The notes: generated by a model from the sequence alone, not told the origin. Positions 47,056 to 54,747 are shown, counted from the stretch's first letter. The stretch is 64,000 nucleotides of DNA from Tissierella sp. Yu-01 (GCF_029537395.1 NZ_CP120677.1:1364001-1428000), one strand, 5' to 3'. Numbers and translations are program-made.

Positions 47056-47453
47056 TTAATAATATTTTTTGCAATTCATATCATCTTGAATTATTCTAAG
47101 AGCTTCTCCAAATCTCTGGAAGTGCACTATTTCTCTTTGCCTTAAAAATCTTAAAGTATCAGTAACTCCTGGGTCATCACTAATATTTATTAACCATTCA
47201 TATGTTGCTCGAGCCTTCTCCTCTGCAGCCATGTCTTCATGTAAGTCTGCTACAGGATCGCCTTTCACATTAAAAAATGTAGCTGTCCATGGTGCCCCTG
47301 CTGCATCATGTAGATATAGCCCTTTACCATGATTAACATAATGGGCTTCAAAAGGAGTCCCTTTTATTTGATCAATTGTCGCATCCTTAGTTAATTTATA
47401 AACAAGAGTACCAATCATTTCCCAATGTGCCAATTCTTCTGTACCATTAAGAT
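47056..47453 (-). pseudogene. Manganese catalase / CotJC-type spore coat protein, 5'-truncated
   Basis: About 130 codons match the C-terminal two thirds of the CotJC/manganese catalase family: GTEELAHWEMIGTLVYKL, DAAGAPWTATFFNVKGDP, LHEDMAAEEKARATYEWL and RFLRQREIVHFQRFGEAL. These hold the second and later metal ligands (Glu/His). The expected first 60-70 residues and start are missing: similarity stops inside the motif that reads ..DIGTEE.. in relatives, and the upstream frame is closed by a TGA near 47459. The TTG at 47433 has no ribosome binding site. The break is the apparent left end of the prophage, so this is either a dead remnant or the 3' exon-like half of an interrupted gene. Confidence 0.75.
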
Positions 47454-47499
47454 ATCAGTAATATATATCTATTGAAATTACTAATATTATAACATAAAT

Positions 47500-47525
47500 A
47501 AGACCCATAATTGGGTCTTTTGTTA
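47500..47525. terminator. Hairpin terminator between prophage and catalase remnant
   Basis: Eight-bp stem AAGACCCA / TGGGTCTT with a TAAT loop, followed by TTTTGTTATT on the plus strand. It may insulate the prophage from the chromosome. Confidence 0.65.
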
Positions 47526-47547
47526 TTAGTTGATGTAATTTTTAGGT

Positions 47548-47573
47548 CACTTGCATGGTAAGCAAGAGGTCAC
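47548..47573 (+). other. tRNA-Thr-like anticodon arm fragment, possible attachment-site relic
   Basis: The 26-nt stretch forms a CTTGC/GCAAG stem around loop ATGGTAA (anticodon GGT) and continues into AGGTCAC, which looks like the variable region and start of a T stem. No 5' half, T arm or acceptor stem is present. It is bounded by a direct repeat AGGTCACTT (47544-47552 and 47567-47575). Position next to the prophage boundary suggests an att-type relic, but orientation does not fit the simplest integration model. Confidence 0.35.
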
Positions 47574-47779
47574 TTTTTCACAACTCTCATTGCTCTAGGA
47601 GAATTTTCTTTTCTTTCTATGTATCCTTTATTTTCTAGATTAATCAGATGGTTATGAACTGTACTAGTGGATTTTAATTCTACTAAATCACATATTTCTC
47701 TAACGCTTGGAACATATTCGTTCTTTTCAATATAATCAATTATAGTTTGTAAAATTTCTTTTTCTTTTTCTGACAACAT
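47570..47779 (-). CDS. LexA-type winged-helix DNA-binding protein, without protease domain
   Basis: 69 aa: only the LexA N-terminal domain (LSEKEKEILQTIIDYI, YVPSVREICDLVELKSTSTV as helix-turn-helix, HLINLENKGYIERKENSP). The S24 autoprotease that lets LexA be inactivated by RecA is absent. ATG behind GGGGGAGAACAT-like sequence. At the edge of the prophage it could repress phage or nearby genes; being protease-less, it would need another off-switch. Confidence 0.8.
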   Translation of the reverse strand: MLSEKEKEILQTIIDYIEKNEYVPSVREICDLVELKSTSTVHNHLINLENKGYIERKENSPRAMRVVKK

Positions 47780-47867
47780 ATGTTCTCCCCCTTTATGTCA
47801 TTTTAGCAGAATGTCTGTTCTGTGTAAAGGGGAAATAAAAAGACCAGGAGGGTTAATCCTGGTATTT

Positions 47868-48350
47868 TTATTTTGATTTATTTTCTCTTTCTTTTCTTCT
47901 AGATCTAGTCCCGTAAACAAATACTGACACTAGACCTACTATTCCACCTGTACCAATGATTGAAGAAGACACCGTATGCCCTTTAACACCTAATAAATAA
48001 CCAACTATTATTGTGGCTATTCCAATTAAAAACCCACATATGATTCCACATAAACTATCTCTTGCACCCGATTTAACTGCTATCTTCTCAATTTCTTGTC
48101 TATGTGAAGATTGGTTTTCAGCCATGCTTACTATTCTATCTGCTAACCCTGGACATATTTTTTCATACATAGCTAAGGTTTCTGGTGCTGGTAGAGGTCC
48201 ACTATGCATACTTCGTTCGATCGTCATACTTGCTCTCTGAATTTTCATTTCCTTTATACTAGAATTCGATATCCTTGCTGATTTAATAGGTATACTTTTT
48301 ATTTCAACCGCATTATTTTTAGTTTTTGCAGAGGCATTTTCTATACTCAT
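47868..48350 (-). CDS. DUF2335 membrane protein
   Basis: 160 aa. The DUF2335 signature GPLPAPETLAMYEKICPGL is followed by ADRIVSMAENQSSHRQEIE and two membrane helices (residues about 100-140) ending in a basic tail RSRRKERENKSK. Found in many prophages and mobile elements; function unknown. It overlaps the start of the previous small gene by 32 bp, indicating coupling. Confidence 0.75.
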   Translation of the reverse strand: MSIENASAKTKNNAVEIKSIPIKSARISNSSIKEMKIQRASMTIERSMHSGPLPAPETLAMYEKICPGLADRIVSMAENQSSHRQEIEKIAVKSGARDSLCGIICGFLIGIATIIVGYLLGVKGHTVSSSIIGTGGIVGLVSVFVYGTRSRRKERENKSK

Positions 48351-48528
48351 GTATCGATCTCCTCAAATCTTTACCTATTACACCCCAATCAGACTGAATC
48401 GCTTTGTAATCGGCTTCTTCTGGTGTTTCCGAATCATTATATACATTTAATGTAGATCCCATATCTAAAGTTCTAGATAATCCTCCAAAAAAGTTTGGCA
48501 AAGCAAATAAAAAATCACTCTTATTCAC
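48319..48528 (-). CDS. Small prophage protein
   Basis: 69 aa, GTG start with GGGAGGTG eight bases upstream. NFFGGLSRTLDMGSTLNVYNDS and a basic, helical C-terminus (SDWGVIGKDLRRSIHEY). Not recognised beyond being linked to DUF2335 genes; the pair may act together. Confidence 0.6.
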   Translation of the reverse strand: MNKSDFLFALPNFFGGLSRTLDMGSTLNVYNDSETPEEADYKAIQSDWGVIGKDLRRSIHEYRKCLCKN

Positions 48529-48712
48529 TTAATGCACCTCCCTTAACAAAATATAATTTGTTATTAATTAACTTCAACTGTAATTCATTATATTCATAAA
48601 TTCTCAAAAAAGTCAATACACACCATGCTCATTTTCTCTATCAAGTCTTAAAAGTATTGTTTCTATTTATTACATATTATATACCCTTAAAGTTCTGGAA
48701 CTCAATCTAAAA

Positions 48713-48743
48713 AATAAAAAAACCCTGACATTATACCAGGGTC
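48713..48743 (-). terminator. Terminator after the 56-aa prophage gene
   Basis: Stem ACCCTG / CAGGGT with a 9-nt loop, followed by TTTTTTTATTTTTT on the minus strand. The 220-bp region between it and 48528 is A/T-rich and shows no gene. Confidence 0.78.
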
Positions 48744-48748
48744 CTATT

Positions 48749-48919
48749 CTATCTACGACAACCACTCTTTATTTTGGATAAGCCTTCTGTAGTACTGTTA
48801 TCTGATACATCATTTTTATCATTTTTCCCTGTATCTTTTATATTATAACTCTCTACTAGCTCATCATAATCATAATTATGCAAATTATCACTATAAATAG
48901 TATTTTCAAATTTCTTCAT
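48749..48919 (-). CDS. Short hypothetical protein
   Basis: 56 aa from the ATG at 48919 behind AGGAGGGAG. Polar, with YDELVESYNIKD and a Ser/Thr/Asn-rich second half ending KSGCRR. No recognised family; isolated between two terminators, so probably its own transcript. Confidence 0.5.
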   Translation of the reverse strand: MKKFENTIYSDNLHNYDYDELVESYNIKDTGKNDKNDVSDNSTTEGLSKIKSGCRR

Positions 48920-48990
48920 ATATAACTCCCTCCTTATATTATATATGTTGTCCAAGTAATTGTTGTTACTACTATTTATAATTTTGCCTA

Positions 48991-49019
48991 GAATAAAAAA
49001 GCCCTAGCTATACTAGGGC
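48991..49019 (-). terminator. Terminator after the endolysin gene
   Basis: Stem GCCCTA / TAGGGC, 7-nt loop, TTTTTTATTC on the minus strand; overlaps the lysin stop codon. Confidence 0.85.
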
Positions 49020-49775
49020 ATCATTATTGTAATCAATTAATATAGTTTTTTCTTTCCAATCTATCTTATATCCCAAACTCTCCATGAACCTAACAGGAAT
49101 ATAATTAATGTTATTCTTACAAATGCCTTCTACTTCAATTTCTTTCCCGTGTAAACTTATTTTTATAACATCTAACTCTTCTTTAGCTTCACCAGTAAAG
49201 AATTCTATGGTTCTTCCATTCATTAATCTGTTTAAGTCTAAATTCCCGTTATATCCTTCTAGCCTGCCTACAGAAGTGAATTGGTGCAGGTCACATGGAA
49301 AGATAGGTTTGCTGTTTGGAAGACCGTTATTAACACCATAATGAGGTATCCAAACAAAGTCAGCCTTAGTTAGATTTAGATTGAAATCCTTATACAAGTG
49401 ATGTCCAATATATATGCCTATCTTTTTATCAGTTAACGATCTTAATTTTTCAATATAAGCATTTATTCCAGCACGCATATCGCTCATACTTTTTTCTTCT
49501 ACATCTAAAACATAGAATAAAGGTTCTTGAGCTTTAGAACGATTATAAAAGTCTTGAGCCTCGACTTTCATGTCATTCTCATTTATCCCTCTAACCCATG
49601 CATAAACACCAAAAGGCACATTGTACTTTTTCATCTCTGCAATGTGAGTTTTATAATGTTTATCTATTACTCTAGATCCATATTGAACTCTTATAATAGC
49701 CATATCTAGCTGTGCACACAATTTTTTATAATCAATCTGCGATGGCGCTTGATGATGAGAAATATCTATTATCAT
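49008..49775 (-). CDS. Prophage endolysin, GH25 muramidase with C-terminal copper-amine-oxidase-N-like domain
   Basis: 255 aa. The GH25 barrel has IIDISHHQAPSQIDYKKL (first catalytic Asp), YVLDVEEKSM (acidic pair), GIYIGHHLYKDF and WIPHYG. Residues about 195-250 (ISLHGKEIEVEGICKNN, YIPVRFMESLGYKIDW) form a stalk-like domain found in clostridial surface proteins, presumably for wall binding. It cuts peptidoglycan glycan strands at lysis. Start one base past the holin stop. Confidence 0.9.
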   Translation of the reverse strand: MIIDISHHQAPSQIDYKKLCAQLDMAIIRVQYGSRVIDKHYKTHIAEMKKYNVPFGVYAWVRGINENDMKVEAQDFYNRSKAQEPLFYVLDVEEKSMSDMRAGINAYIEKLRSLTDKKIGIYIGHHLYKDFNLNLTKADFVWIPHYGVNNGLPNSKPIFPCDLHQFTSVGRLEGYNGNLDLNRLMNGRTIEFFTGEAKEELDVIKISLHGKEIEVEGICKNNINYIPVRFMESLGYKIDWKEKTILIDYNNDALV

Positions 49776-50224
49776 TACTGTTTCACCTCTACTTTAGTCT
49801 CCTTATGCTTTCTTAATATATCAAAAGCATTCGATAACATTTCAGGTAACTTAAATCCCATTAAACCATAGTTTTCAATTATACTCATTCCTTCATCAAT
49901 TATAAACCCAATTATTAAGCCATAACGTATATAATCTAAACCTAACAATATATCTAATTGACTTCCCATGAGTACTATTAATAATGTCATTACCTTCTTA
50001 CAAATGCCTTTCCATCCCACCCTTGATTCAAGAGCTCCAGTTTCAGATTTCTTTGATTTTTTGAAAACACCTGCTAGAATAAGACCTGAAGCGTAATCTA
50101 TAACCATAAATATTAATAACACTTGCAAGGCCTTATCCCAACCCCCTATTAAATTAGTTATTACACTACCAACTACACCTACTACTGCAAATACACTTGT
50201 TTTTATGTTTGTTAACTTTTCCAT
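49775..50224 (-). CDS. Phage holin (phi-LC3/TcdE-like, Holin_4 family)
   Basis: 149 aa with four hydrophobic segments: VFAVVGVVGSVITNLIGG, ALQVLLIFMVIDYASGLILA, MTLLIVLMGSQLDILLG and YGLIIGFIIDEGMSIIENYG. The IDYASG and NEGMSIIEN-type (here DEGMSIIEN) motifs mark the family. It forms the membrane holes that release the lysin. The ATG at 50224 has GGAGGC upstream. Confidence 0.9.
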   Translation of the reverse strand: MEKLTNIKTSVFAVVGVVGSVITNLIGGWDKALQVLLIFMVIDYASGLILAGVFKKSKKSETGALESRVGWKGICKKVMTLLIVLMGSQLDILLGLDYIRYGLIIGFIIDEGMSIIENYGLMGFKLPEMLSNAFDILRKHKETKVEVKQ

Positions 50225-50296
50225 ATTCCGCCTCCAAATTTGCATTAAAAAAGAACCTACCTGAGTAAGCTCCTTATTCTTATTTTATATCTCATT

Positions 50297-50959
50297 CTAT
50301 ATCATATTAAATAAGCTATAATTATTATCTATAATTAGAGTATATTCTATATCGATATTATTTCTCGTTTTAACTAAAATACCTTCTATACATTGATTTA
50401 GTAATATCAGTTTTATATAATTTTTATGAAACCCCACTGGGAATTTAACCTTATATTTTTCAAGATATTCTGTTGCAAATTCTTCGAAATTATTTGAGTT
50501 AAATTCAATATCATATATCTCCTTTCTTGATATTATTTTAGATAATTGCATCATGTCACCAATGGGCAATCCTTCTCTCTTTTCAATCTCCATCTTTACA
50601 AATCTATTGAATATTTTGTTTTGAGTATATTCATCTAGCAAATATTCAACCGATAGTTTTTTTATGCTGTTTTTCATACCTAATACAACACCACCAACTG
50701 GTATAGTAAGCAATATTAGAAGTATTGTTGGAATTGAAATTCTAATTTGCTCTTGGGAAAAATGTTTATATAGTAAGATATAAACATTACTATCAGACGA
50801 TGCTCCTGCCCAAAAAACTATACCCCCAATTATTACTGTAAAATAAATAAAGTTACGAATTTTTTTATGAATATCTTCATTAAATTTCATAGATCTTATA
50901 TCTGCATCAACTAGTAGATTGTATCTACTTCTTTCTATCCTTAATTCTTCAGTACTCAT
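50297..50959 (-). CDS. Hypothetical two-helix membrane protein in the lysis region
   Basis: 220 aa with two membrane helices (FIYFTVIIGGIVFWAGA and ISIPTILLILLTIPVGGVVLG) and a soluble, mixed C-terminal half. No recognised family. It lies between tail fibre and holin genes, bounded upstream by a terminator at 51040-51076, with a weak ribosome binding site (AAGAGA). It may be an accessory (moron) gene, e.g. for superinfection exclusion; this is a guess from position. Confidence 0.6.
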   Translation of the reverse strand: MSTEELRIERSRYNLLVDADIRSMKFNEDIHKKIRNFIYFTVIIGGIVFWAGASSDSNVYILLYKHFSQEQIRISIPTILLILLTIPVGGVVLGMKNSIKKLSVEYLLDEYTQNKIFNRFVKMEIEKREGLPIGDMMQLSKIISRKEIYDIEFNSNNFEEFATEYLEKYKVKFPVGFHKNYIKLILLNQCIEGILVKTRNNIDIEYTLIIDNNYSLFNMI

Positions 50960-51039
50960 ATCTCTTTTATGCCCCCATTAATTATAATTTCACATATAAT
51001 TAATATCGGATGTTATTAAATTTAATATAGAGAAAAGAG

Positions 51040-51076
51040 CAATAAAAAAAGACTATTGTCTAGTCTTATTGCTCTC
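51040..51076 (-). terminator. Terminator after the tail genes
   Basis: Stem AGACTA / TAGTCT extended by flanking GAGCAATAA/TTATTGCTC complementarity, with TTTTTTT on the minus strand. It lies just past the last tail-associated small gene. Confidence 0.8.
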
Positions 51077-51082
51077 TTAAAA

Positions 51083-51217
51083 TTATTCTTCAACTGCTAA
51101 AAATCCTAATCCACTATCTTCTAAAATCTCTTTTACTTGAGGTTTTAGTGTGCTAGGTACATCTTTAAATGCTGTTTTTTCTAATATAACTCTTTGTGCA
51201 AAGAACATTGCCATCAT
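51083..51217 (-). CDS. Small phage protein (XkdX/CD1375-like)
   Basis: 44 aa from the ATG at 51217, which has AAGGAGGTGA upstream. MMAMFFAQRVILEKTAFKD then VPSTLKPQVKEILEDSGL resembles the tiny XkdX/CD1375-type proteins found between tail fibre and holin genes in Firmicute siphophages and PBSX-like elements. Role unknown. Confidence 0.65.
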   Translation of the reverse strand: MMAMFFAQRVILEKTAFKDVPSTLKPQVKEILEDSGLGFLAVEE

Positions 51218-51260
51218 GGTTTCACCTCCTTGGAATAAGAAAATAATTTTATATAAAAGA

Positions 51261-51527
51261 TTAATCATAAACCATCATTGCTAGTTCAGCAATAAGGTCT
51301 TCAATAAATTCTTGTCTATCTGCTAAGGCCTTGTTTTGTGCCTTTAGAATGTCTTCTTCAGAGGGAACATTCTCCACTGGTTGATTTGGTTTAGTATCAA
51401 ATATTAAAAAATTACCCTCTGTTATATTATGTTCTTCTATTAACACGTACCCAGCATTTTTGTAGTATTGATATAGCGATTCTCTATCTTGCATATTTTC
51501 ATAAGATACAGTAATCTTATCAGACAT
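51261..51527 (-). CDS. Hypothetical phage tail-associated protein
   Basis: 88 aa, acidic. QDRESLYQYYKNAGYVLI and a C-terminal helical segment with ALADRQEFIEDLIAELAMM, like the XkdW-type small proteins that follow tail fibre genes. 22 bp after the tail fibre stop. Confidence 0.6.
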   Translation of the reverse strand: MSDKITVSYENMQDRESLYQYYKNAGYVLIEEHNITEGNFLIFDTKPNQPVENVPSEEDILKAQNKALADRQEFIEDLIAELAMMVYD

Positions 51528-51549
51528 ATTTTAATTCCTCCTTACTCTA

Positions 51550-52287
51550 TTATGGGAATGAAGGGTCATTTACTGATGAATACATTAAATTCGTTAGAAA
51601 TAAGGTTCTTTGTGCAAACCCTAATCTAAATCTTGACACATTCACTGTGTAGCCATTACCTTTAGTACTATATCCGTACAAGGAAAATACGTCTCCGGGC
51701 GCAACATCAAAGTCCTCTGAATACCATACTATTTGTCTATCGGGGGCTTCACGAACTATACCAATCGGAGAACCATTTTTATATACTCGTGCATAACCAA
51801 TCCCCGAATTTGCACCACTTACGCTATACCTAAATCGAACCCTACCGGGTTTTATAAAATCAAATATAACTCTAGTTCCTGTCATTTCGCTATAACTTGT
51901 TGCGTCTGTAGTTAAAGCGCCAGTACCTGTAGCAGCGTTCCATGTATTGACATATATATTGCCAGGGGAAGGGGTTATGATATCAGGAGTTAGTCCCAAG
52001 ACAGCAATTGCTTCTTTTAATCTCATTGGAGTTACATATTTAGTATTACTTGTCCCTGCTTCCGCTTCCGTTTTCGTTGCTATTCCATAATTTTGTACAT
52101 TACCAAGTCCAACGTCAGTTTTTGTTATTACTACATCCCCTGTTCTACCCAAGACAGAGGTCACAGCCCCTTCTATTTCCATTTTGTTATCTTGTAAATT
52201 TTTTATGTTACCTTCAATTCTATTAAAATCATCCTTACTGACTACATCTGCTGCTTCCCAATCCATCTTTGGTTCTTGCCATGCCAT
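51550..52287 (-). CDS. Tail fibre / receptor-binding protein
   Basis: 245 aa. N-terminal WQEPKMDWEAADVVSKDDFN joins it to the baseplate in related phages; a triple-helix-like region VLGRTGDVVITKTDVGLGNV and EAEAGTSNTKYVTPMRLKEA are common tail-fibre repeats. The C-terminal half (SEMTGTRVIFDFIKPGRVRF) has a beta-sandwich look and likely binds the host surface. Start overlaps the tail hub stop by one base. Confidence 0.8.
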   Translation of the reverse strand: MAWQEPKMDWEAADVVSKDDFNRIEGNIKNLQDNKMEIEGAVTSVLGRTGDVVITKTDVGLGNVQNYGIATKTEAEAGTSNTKYVTPMRLKEAIAVLGLTPDIITPSPGNIYVNTWNAATGTGALTTDATSYSEMTGTRVIFDFIKPGRVRFRYSVSGANSGIGYARVYKNGSPIGIVREAPDRQIVWYSEDFDVAPGDVFSLYGYSTKGNGYTVNVSRFRLGFAQRTLFLTNLMYSSVNDPSFP

Positions 52288-54410
52288 TATTCGATCACTC
52301 TCCTTCCTGATAATCTGGCTCTAAGTCCTCCTGAGAATTCTAACTCGTGTTTTGTGACCTTATATAAATTTGTTTCTTTCTTTTCCAATAATGAAATTGT
52401 ATCCCTTAATAGAACAGCTGGGTTTCCTCTCCAATCAAGGTCTAAGTTTCTTCGAGGGATTTTAAAACTTTCTAAAAGTCTATTGGCTATATTACATGCC
52501 ATTTCTTCTGTTTGGATCAATGAATTGCTTTTTAAAGTAAACTTACCCAATCCGTTTTGCGAGATGTTTTCATCATCTTTGGCTATTACCTTTATGATAT
52601 CTAGCTTATTTCCCTCTGCATCTATAGGCTGTGCCTCTACCTCCACATAATTTATCATGTCTGAGTATCTTACTGGATTGTTTTTAGTAAAGTAATCCTT
52701 AGGAGGTATTTCAATTATTTTCAATATATCAATAAATTCTAGTATCTTGACTTGTCTACCTGGATGGCTCCATTTAGTTATCTCAAGTTCAATTTTTACT
52801 ACATTAGTTGGATTTTCAGGTATCTCTACTTCACTTCTGATATCTGTGTTTCCAACTATATTTTGTTGAGATAATACATTGTCTAGGCTATCGTATATAG
52901 TAATTGTATAGTCGACTGGATATTCTTTTCTAAATTCATCTCCTACTACCTTTATTGCCTCTATAGCTTTAGGCTGGAATGATAAAATAGCTTTAGGATA
53001 AGGAGCTACAAAATATCCATTAACATTAGATAGTTGCTTTCCCCACCACCCTAACTGTATATTTTCATCACCTGCAAGTATATTGTTCCCTTCTAGATTC
53101 CATGATCCATCAAGACTAGCAAACAATCCATCTGCCTCTTCATATCCATCTACTAATTGATTAGGATAGGATATATTCGCTTGTTCATTTACCATCACTT
53201 CATATTGCTGTGAAACTGGTTTAGTTCCTTCAACTCTAATTATCCCTTTTCTGTCACAGTATACGTATCCTAAACAAGCTTCAGCTATCATTCTTAATAC
53301 TTCTCTGTGGGATTTATTTTCTATAAGTACATATGGTATTATATAATCTTTCAGCTCATCATCTATCCAAAATTCACCTTCATTTAATCCGGCATCTATT
53401 AGTACATCTACTGCAAGATCATATAAAGCACAATTTTCTAATATGCCATTTGTACCGTAATTAGTATCTGATAGGAATTTCAACCTGTCCCAACCTGTAA
53501 CCTTAGCACTTACTCCTTTTTCATTTACATCCCAATCTCCACTCCAAAATGTTCCTAATGGAACTAATTCCATATCATCATTATCTTTTTTTATACCTAT
53601 ATAAGCTTTTATTCTTCTATTAGGCTTTAGCATCTCATATAAAGGACTTTGAGTATTTCCAGCATCAAATGGTCTGTTGTTTGTATTATCATTCCTAAGT
53701 GTTACAGTTATTTCATTTGATGATACATTTCCTATAGAGGTTTTACCACTAGCTCCTTCTATTTCTTCTAATAAATTGATTGAGATTATTTCTTCACCCT
53801 CATATATACCTTTAACACTTGTAAAGAACTCCAATATCTTAGCTTGTCTATGTGGTAAGTTCCACTTATATATTTCAAGTTTCATCTTTGATACTTGGCT
53901 TACAGGGTCTATTTCTTTACTCCAATTTACCTGGTTATTTTCTGTTACAGTTTCTTCATATAATATCTCATCATTAGTATTTAATAAGGATATTTTGAAG
54001 TCTTCAGGATACTCTTTTCTAAATTCATCCCCTACTACCTTTAGTGAATGAATTACTCTACTATGGAAAGTAACTGTCAGAGTAGGAAATGGGAAAATAA
54101 AGAATCCATTATCATCTGAGAATTGTTTTCCCCACCACCCTAATTGTATACCTGAACCATAAAGATGATATGTTCCATCTAACTTCCATGAGCCATCTAA
54201 GCTTGCTACTTTTCCTATAGATTTGTTGACACTATCAGTAGTTTGTTCAGGATAAGATATATTTGCATTCTCATTAGCTATAGCTTCTATAGAGTTATCA
54301 AGAAAGGGATCTGTGTAATCTATTTCTACTCTTCCATATATTTTTCTGTCCGGAAGAAGTATTTTTTCTTTAAACTCTTGAGTCACTGGATACACATAAT
54401 CACCTCTCAA
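52287..54410 (-). CDS. Tail hub / minor structural protein with a duplicated inserted domain
   Basis: 707 aa, at the position of the tail-associated (Tal/gp27-like) hub that follows the tape measure and distal tail proteins. Residues 210-400 look like the hub core (INLLEEIEGASGKTSIGNVS; WSGDWDVNEKGVSAKVTGWD; SHREVLRMIAEACLGYVYCD). Two related 150-residue modules interrupt it at about 48-196 and 409-559; both carry NISYP, LDGSWxL, IQLGWWGKQ, KVVGDEFRKEYP and a KILEF end. The modules look like carbohydrate-binding beta-sandwiches. No endopeptidase motif seen. Overlaps DUF6711 by 11 bp. Confidence 0.78.
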   Translation of the reverse strand: MRGDYVYPVTQEFKEKILLPDRKIYGRVEIDYTDPFLDNSIEAIANENANISYPEQTTDSVNKSIGKVASLDGSWKLDGTYHLYGSGIQLGWWGKQFSDDNGFFIFPFPTLTVTFHSRVIHSLKVVGDEFRKEYPEDFKISLLNTNDEILYEETVTENNQVNWSKEIDPVSQVSKMKLEIYKWNLPHRQAKILEFFTSVKGIYEGEEIISINLLEEIEGASGKTSIGNVSSNEITVTLRNDNTNNRPFDAGNTQSPLYEMLKPNRRIKAYIGIKKDNDDMELVPLGTFWSGDWDVNEKGVSAKVTGWDRLKFLSDTNYGTNGILENCALYDLAVDVLIDAGLNEGEFWIDDELKDYIIPYVLIENKSHREVLRMIAEACLGYVYCDRKGIIRVEGTKPVSQQYEVMVNEQANISYPNQLVDGYEEADGLFASLDGSWNLEGNNILAGDENIQLGWWGKQLSNVNGYFVAPYPKAILSFQPKAIEAIKVVGDEFRKEYPVDYTITIYDSLDNVLSQQNIVGNTDIRSEVEIPENPTNVVKIELEITKWSHPGRQVKILEFIDILKIIEIPPKDYFTKNNPVRYSDMINYVEVEAQPIDAEGNKLDIIKVIAKDDENISQNGLGKFTLKSNSLIQTEEMACNIANRLLESFKIPRRNLDLDWRGNPAVLLRDTISLLEKKETNLYKVTKHELEFSGGLRARLSGRRVIE
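52734..53186 (-). repeat. Second copy of the 150-aa module in the tail hub gene
   Basis: Encodes residues about 409-559. It shares with the first copy (53823-54269) the motifs NISYP, ASLDGSW, IQLGWWGKQ, VVGDEFRKEYP and HPGRQVKILEF/HRQAKILEF. DNA identity is only local, so the duplication is not recent. Confidence 0.8.
53823..54269 (-). repeat. First copy of the 150-aa module in the tail hub gene
   Basis: Encodes residues about 48-196. See the copy at 52734-53186; the pair differs most in the FPFPTLTVTF / APYPKAILSF strand and the loop that follows VVGDEFRKEYP. Confidence 0.8.
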
Positions 54411-54747
54411 TCAAATTGAACTTTATATCCCTATATCTTATGTTTCCGTTTATATAATCCAAGGCTCCTGCTGATCTATCTCCACAATAAAAGGTACCTG
54501 ATTTAAAGGTACCTTCCTGAGGATCTATATATTCAACTTCAAAGAATACTGAACTCACTGATTTCAAGAGTGTGCTTAACTCATCTTTAGGTAAGAATCT
54601 CCAACTTAACTCTATCTTCCTCTTAGTAGCCACTCTATCCATAACCAAATCCCCCGCAGCGTTTCTTTCTGCATTAGTGGAGATATCCATAATACTAACT
54701 AAATAATCTGAAGGACTAGGTATTTCTTTCCCATCTATTTTAATCAT
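54400..54747 (-). CDS. Phage tail protein (DUF6711-type distal tail protein)
   Basis: 115 aa. IKIDGKEIPSPSDYLVSIMD, a KRKIELSWRFLPKDELSTLL centre and FKSGTFYCGDRSAGAL are typical of the small protein between tape measure and hub in clostridial siphophages, annotated DUF6711. Presumably part of the distal tail ring. Confidence 0.72.
   Translation of the reverse strand: MIKIDGKEIPSPSDYLVSIMDISTNAERNAAGDLVMDRVATKRKIELSWRFLPKDELSTLLKSVSSVFFEVEYIDPQEGTFKSGTFYCGDRSAGALDYINGNIRYRDIKFNLIER

Noticed and set aside
47548-47573. Complete tRNA-Thr gene
   Set aside because: Only the anticodon arm and a few following bases fit. Acceptor stem, D arm and T arm are absent, so it is recorded only as a fragment.
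50250-50285. Terminator between the 220-aa membrane protein and the holin
   Set aside because: There is a T-run after TTC, but the stem is interrupted and weak; not confident enough to list.
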